This document shows, piece by piece, positions 58,736 to 64,000 of a DNA stretch of 64,000 nt (the stretch's first letter is position 1; each line of letters opens with the position of its first letter). Below the pieces are notes generated by a model, which saw nothing but the letters and a program-made list of their open reading frames with translations, did not search any database and had not been told where the DNA came from. This DNA is from Brachypodius melanocephalos (taxonomy: Eukaryota > Chordata > Aves > Passeriformes > Pycnonotidae), in the NCBI GenBank assembly GCA_013398615.1, contig VZSR01003282.1, positions 323,633 to 387,632 on the forward strand. Direction: 5' to 3'. A program made the translations under genes and the position numbers.

Positions 58736-61700
58736 GTGGGGAGGTGGGGATGGTGAGAAGCAAAGAGCACTGCCCCAAGTGAGTGTTTGTTTGTGCCTGG
58801 TTCAGAGCTAAATCCATCCTCTCCAAGTGCCAGGCAGCGGAGCTGTTACCATATGTGCTAGAGGATGACAAATAAAGCACGGTGAAGTATACGGCACAGT
58901 AACATATGGCAGTGTAGACAGGCTCTCGGCAAGGGAAGAGCTGAGGAGAGGCAGCGCTCCCGCGCCCATCCGACACCTCTTGTCATGTTAAATGCTATTT
59001 TAGAACAGACTGCGCTGGCAGCCTGTGCGCGGCAGGGAGCTCGCACCGCCGGGTCCTGCCAGGGCTCTGCAGCCTTGCTCCTGCTCCACTCGGCTCGTCC
59101 CTCTTCCCTCCCGCGGTGCTGCTGCTGCCGCCGCTCCCTGGAGCTGCTGACGGAGGAGATGTTCCAGCAGCCCGGAGCTCAGCCCTGGCTGAGGGGCACA
59201 GGGGCACCTGGTGCCCGTAGCAGCAGTGAGCTCCTCCAGCACCACCCCAGCAGGGCATGCCAGCCTGTGCTCAGCCTGGTTCTGCTTCAACAGCACAGAG
59301 CTGATGAACATGCACAGTCCGAGGGATGCCTTGTGCATCCCTCTAGCGATGGTTCCTGGCAGGCGGCGTGAGGGAGCAGCAGAAGCACCGGGGAGTGTTT
59401 TACCTGACAGGAGGAAGGCCGTGTGCCAGCAACACAAAGATTTCCTGCTCCGCTTACCCGCCCTGTGCTGCCGAGCCAGAAAAGAGAACAGGCAGCAAAA
59501 TGTGGATTTTTGTCAGCTGTTTGCTCTGGCTCCATGTTTTGCCTTGTTTATTATCGATATAAAGCTGCTCTTGGCATTGGGAGCAGACAGTAAAACACTC
59601 TCCAGAGGAACCAGGCTCCGCAAACCCTCGGGCGCTCGAGTAACTGCAGCTTGTCAGGACATGTCTCCCCTGAGGGGAAGCACTACCGCAAAGCCATTTA
59701 TTTCAGGCAGAAATCATCTGCCTGACCTGGGTCGCTATTCAGGATTAATTCAGGAGCTGCTGCTCTGCCTGTCCCGTGTCTCTCCACAGGAGGGGCTGCA
59801 GTGCCGCCGCTCCACTGCAGGAATGCACCTTAGAGTTGTGGACAAGTCACTTTTCCCATCATTGCCTCTCTGCAGCCTCGCCCATGGCAGGTGGGATTCA
59901 CCCTGGGAACAGGCAGGGATTTGCCTGCCCTGCCCCAGAGCCGTGCCCATGCTCTGGGTGTCCTGCTCCGCTGGGCTGCCTGGGAGGTGAGGACACGAGG
60001 GTGGCAGCCACACACGTCTGCCCTTGCAGGTTCAAGGATCACCAGGCTGGCCCACACGTGCCTTGGGGAAAGGGCTGTGCTTGGGTTTAAAGCCAGTTTC
60101 TGGTAGGGGTTGGTGCTGGTTTGCTGCTGACTTGCTGCAGGAACAGGGCTCCTGTCCTGGCTCTGCCTGGCTCCACATGGATTGCTGCTGCCCATCCTGG
60201 ACAGACTCCTTCCCTGGCCCCACATGGATCCACTGCAGCAGGAAATGTTGCTTCTGGCATCTTGTTTCTCCCGAAGCTGACTTCCTTCCGTGCCTCAAGG
60301 CAAGATGAAATTGAAGTGAGAAGGAAGATGAACAGTGGGGCAGTTTGGCAATAGGAGCTTCTCATCTGCTCTGGGTTCCCCCTTGCCTTCCTCCACGCTG
60401 CCTTTTGTTCCCTTCGTGCTGCAGGGATGGGTGAGCTGTTCCAACCCTTCCCACTCCACAGGGACAGTGAGCTATTGCCTGCTGGGAGTACCCACAGAGG
60501 TTTGTGTAAATGCCCAGCCTGCTGACAGAGCTGGGATGTGGCTCCAGAGACAGGCTGTGCTGGGAGCAGACACAGAACTGGCAGTGGAACCTGCAGGTGA
60601 GCCCCTGTCTGCTCGCTCCCTTCCTGATCAGTGCTTCTCTGCTCTCCAGGCTTTGAATCCAGAGGGTGTCTGGAGTATTTTTTTCTCTTTTTCTTTTCTT
60701 TTTCTTACGTGGGTATTTTTATCTTTTTGTCTTTCTCTCTCTGGGCTTGTGGGTGCATGTTGCAGCTGCTGGTGCCTGTGGGTGCAGGCAGGAGGGAGGG
60801 CTGGGAGGAGATTTCGGCCACAATAAGGCAAATGATGCAAGGCCTGAGCACAGTTCATAAAGCCATGCTGCTTGTCAAGCCCAATCACGTCTCAGAAACA
60901 GGACAAGGAACAATTTTCCATCAGGAAACATGTGGGGCTTGGGTGTCTGAGCCCCAGCCCCAAAGCTGGCCTCCTGCCTGTGTGCCCCACACTGATGGAG
61001 TGCCCACAGCTAGAGCAGGGCTGGAGCGTGGCATGAGGTGGTCCTGGAAGTGTGGTGGTCTTGGTGGTAGCTGCTGCATCACCTCATGTGCTGGATTTGT
61101 CAGGACCTGAGCTCACTGAGCATGGCTGTTCAGACACTTTCCTGCGCTCCGTGGGGAATTAGAGGCTTCCCTGCAAGGGCAGACTTACACTGGCCCCACT
61201 ACTCCAAAATGAAGCATCCAGACACTACTTTATACAACCTTATTGAGCTGGAAACAGCTGAAAGGAATAAACACTGGTTCCAGACGAGGCACTTAGTTCT
61301 ACTGATACTGGCTCTGCATTTCAGTGCCCTGTGGAGAGACATGGAAGACCCCAGTGCCTTTCCTCCCTCTCCCCTGCACCCAGGTAAACCAAGCAGGCTT
61401 GAAGTCTGGTTTTTTTTTTCCTTTTTCAAACAATTCCTTTCCTTTACCTGTGTTTATAATATTCTCTGTTCCCATGTTCTATATCCTTCTCCTCCAGGAA
61501 GGCTGGAGGGGGAGAGTTTGTCCTGCAGCCCTCCCTGACCTGCTGTCCTGCTCCACCAACCTGGGAGCCTGAGGCACCAGGCCCTGTGCCAGCACTGGAC
61601 AGGCACAGACCATGGAGCTGGAGACAGATGGGAGAAGCATGATAGGGGTTAAAAATAATCATATGAAAATCAAAGTGGTCTCTGGCAGCCTTCAAGACAG

Positions 61701-63051
61701 ATCCCTGCCTTTCCCTGAAACTCTGAGGACCAAGGACCTTGATGCAAGTAAGGTACCTGGTACCTCCTTGCTTCAGTGAGGTTTTTAAGGTTTAAAACCA
61801 CCGTGCTCAGGTGTGCACCCCTTGGGCAGGGCTGTGTGGGATGGCACTGCTGGCTGTGCTGCCAGAGGAGATGCTCAGCAGGAGCAACCCTTGCTGGGCT
61901 GAGAGCTCCTATGGGTGCCCAGGGGCCCTGTGCAGGTACCCAGGGCACAGCGTGGCAGCACAGCCCAGCTCCTTCCTTCGCCTGTCAGTGGTGGAACTGT
62001 CTCACTGCCTGATGCCAGAGCTGTTTGAGCTGTGCTGCATTTCTGAAGTGCAATAATACTGTGCATTTTCCTGGTGTGGAAAGGTCAGGATCAGAAGAAG
62101 AACGTGGCAGTGCCCAGAGCCTGTCCAGGCTTCTCCAGCATCGTGCATGGGAATGCAAAAGCACTTCATGTGTTAGCAGTGCTTGCACTGCTCTGCAGAG
62201 TGTATGAAGAGATATTCTAAAATACCTTAATTGTGATGTAAATTACGGGCACAGAGCATTAATCTCTCAGATAAAGCACAGGGGAGCTCTGGAGCACATG
62301 AACCTCTGCCCATCTGCAGTGTGGCACAGGGGAGTGGGCAGGGATCCCCTTCAGCTCCCAGGCCCCTCCTGGTGCCAGGAGGCTCCGAGTGGATGTCCGT
62401 GTGTCCCGGGCACCTGGAGTGGAGGCAGCTGCTGTCACCTCGTCCCTCCTGCCCGTTCCCTGCTGCCCAGGCCCAGCGCTGACTGTGGCAGCAATTCCTG
62501 CTGTGCCTGACTGAGTGTGCGGGGAAAAGCGACGGCTAACGAGGGAATTAATGACGGATTCTGCATCCTGTTTACCAGGAGTTCATTTTCAGAGAATATT
62601 TCCAGAGGCCTTTCATCGTCTCCGGCTTGAGCCTGGAAGGAAGGAAACAGGTGCCACCTTGTGTGGAAACGTTTCTCGCTGCAGCGGGCACAGACAGAAA
62701 ATTCCTTTCCCCCTTTTCTTTTCGGTGTCGTCATTGCAAACTCCTCCCAGAGGCAGAGCGCAGCCAGCCCTGGCACAGCCCCTGCCCGCTGTTAAAAAGC
62801 GCACAGCAGCACCGAGCCCTCCCAGAGGTGCCGGAGGACGCGGCTCGCTCAGTTACAGGGACGGGAACAACAAGGAACGGGAGGGGGTGCCGGGGGTGAG
62901 AGGCTGGACACGACCTGGAAACTGCGCTGGCAGCCCAGAGACCCTCCCCATGTGCTGTGATCCCAGCTGGGCACCAGGACAGGGGGGATTCTGCCCCTCT
63001 GCCCCTGTGCTCAGGTGAGAGCCCACCTGCAGAGTTGCCCCAGCCCTGGGG

Positions 63052-63385
63052 TCAGCACAGGAGGCACCTGGAGCTGCTGGAGAGAGCCCAGAGGAGGGCA
63101 CGGAGCTGCTCCAGGGCTGGAGCCAGTCTGGGAGAGCTGGGGAGCTCACCTGGAGAAGGAGCCCAGGGAGACCTCGGAGCCCCTTGCAGGGCCCAAAGGG
63201 GATTCAAGAGACCTGGGGACAAAATTTTTAGCAGAGCCTGTTGTGATAGGACAAGGTCTAAACTAAAAGAGGAAAGGTTTAGATTAGAGATTAGGAGGAA
63301 GTTCTTGGCTGTGAGGGCGGTGAGGCCCTGGCACAGGTTGCCCAGAGAAGCTGTGGCTGCCCATCCCTGGAAGTGTTTACACAGC
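63052..63385 (+). mobile_element. CR1 LINE 3' fragment, forward orientation
   Basis: In order: CTGGAGAGAGCCCAGAGGAG, TGATAGGACAAGG, AAACTAAAAGAGGAAAGGTT, AGGAGGAAGTTCTTGGCTGT, GGCACAGGTTGCCCAGAGAA and CATCCCTGGAAGTGTT. This is the typical 3' part of an avian CR1. The open frames across it are chance frames. Confidence 0.85.
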
Positions 63386-64000
63386 AGTTTGTCCCTGCTT
63401 CCCATGCCCTCACCCAGCCCTCCCCATGTTCTGGAGCTGAGCAGTGGCAGCAGCACCCTGCTCTGTACCACACCACATTCCAGCCATAGCTTATCCCACA
63501 GGAGAACTGTGCTCCCAGAAAGAACCTGCAGGTGGGCAGCCAGCTGGATCCTGCTGGCCTCACCAGGGAGGACACGAGCCAGGCTGTACCCTCAGCCATG
63601 CCAGTCACAGAAGAGCTGAAGAAATCCGGGCCCTCCCAAAGTGATTTATTTAAACAACATCTCATGGCACACACTGGCTCTGCTGGGCTGTCTGCCCTCT
63701 GATACACTGCTGGGTTATTTCTGTCACCTCCAGTATTCACAGACATTCTCCCTCTGTCCTTTTCCAGCTGTCCAGAAGCATCACAGGGAGTAGTCTTCAG
63801 TTCCCTGTCCTGAGTCAGACGATGAATTATTTGTCTTCCCCTGTCCAACCTCTTAATCAGCTGTTGGAGAGGAAAATAAACTTGATGCCTGGCTTTAGGA
63901 GAACAAAATGATGAGAACTGTCCTCACTGTGGCTGCAGCTCCCTCAGCCTGTCCCCACTCTCAGCTGCTCAGGCCCTGTCCCTTGCTGCTCTGAGCCCAC

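Larger units (their letters stand above)
55976..64000. other. Region upstream of UPP2 without a recognisable gene
   Basis: Contains the presumed UPP2 5' UTR or promoter (position unknown), a GGAY repeat at 57750, CR1 pieces at 58640 and 63052, and a CpG-richer patch at 58940-59170. The many 100-260 codon frames are in GC-rich sequence, overlap on both strands and show no known domains. An unseen non-coding exon of UPP2 may lie here. Confidence 0.65.

Noticed and set aside
58845..58976. Candidate UPP2 start exon ending STY plus donor GTAACA on the - strand
   Set aside because: The phase (one leftover base) does not fit the next exon, which needs two. The exon at 55950-55975 fits exactly.
59211..59990. 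259-codon + strand frame upstream of UPP2
   Set aside because: GC-rich, overlapped by several open frames on the opposite strand, no domain seen. Probably chance, though a lineage-specific RNA cannot be excluded.

Overview
The window is vertebrate nuclear DNA, most likely from a bird and plausibly a songbird. It holds two intron-split genes with canonical GT-AG junctions, CR1 LINE tails of the avian type, a GC-rich CpG island at the left edge, many small minisatellites and one run of N. There are no bacterial, phage or CRISPR features. Most long open frames are chance frames in introns or GC-rich repeats.

Layout. Positions 1-480 are a CpG island with a first splice donor at 124. From there CCDC148 (coiled-coil domain-containing 148) runs on the + strand to its stop at 46490. 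One untranslated first exon and 14 coding exons can be joined in phase into 605 codons, close to my recollection of about 591 residues for the human protein. Intron 10 alone spans 12.6 kb. A 2.4 kb intergenic stretch follows, and then UPP2 (uridine phosphorylase 2) lies tail-to-tail on the - strand. Its stop is at 48890 and its likely start codon at 55975: seven coding exons in phase, 309 codons. Positions 55976-64000 lie upstream of UPP2 and hold no recognisable protein gene, only two CR1 pieces, a modest CpG-rich patch and short repeats.

The convergent UPP2/CCDC148 pair matches the arrangement on human 2q24.1, where PKP4 starts head-to-head with CCDC148. By that synteny the left-edge island is probably a shared CCDC148/PKP4 promoter, but no PKP4 sequence is inside the window. 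The two genes are not known to act together: UPP2 is a pyrimidine-salvage enzyme and CCDC148 is an uncharacterised coiled-coil protein.

I found no undescribed biological system. The points most worth a second look are: a 47-bp segment carrying the CCDC148 exon 7 splice acceptor that is duplicated 3 kb upstream; a UPP2 that lacks one of the two cysteines of the redox switch described in human UPP2; a 56-bp minisatellite ending next to a UPP2 splice acceptor; a G-run array starting inside a CCDC148 splice donor; and a CpG island at the 3' end of UPP2 that no annotated start explains.
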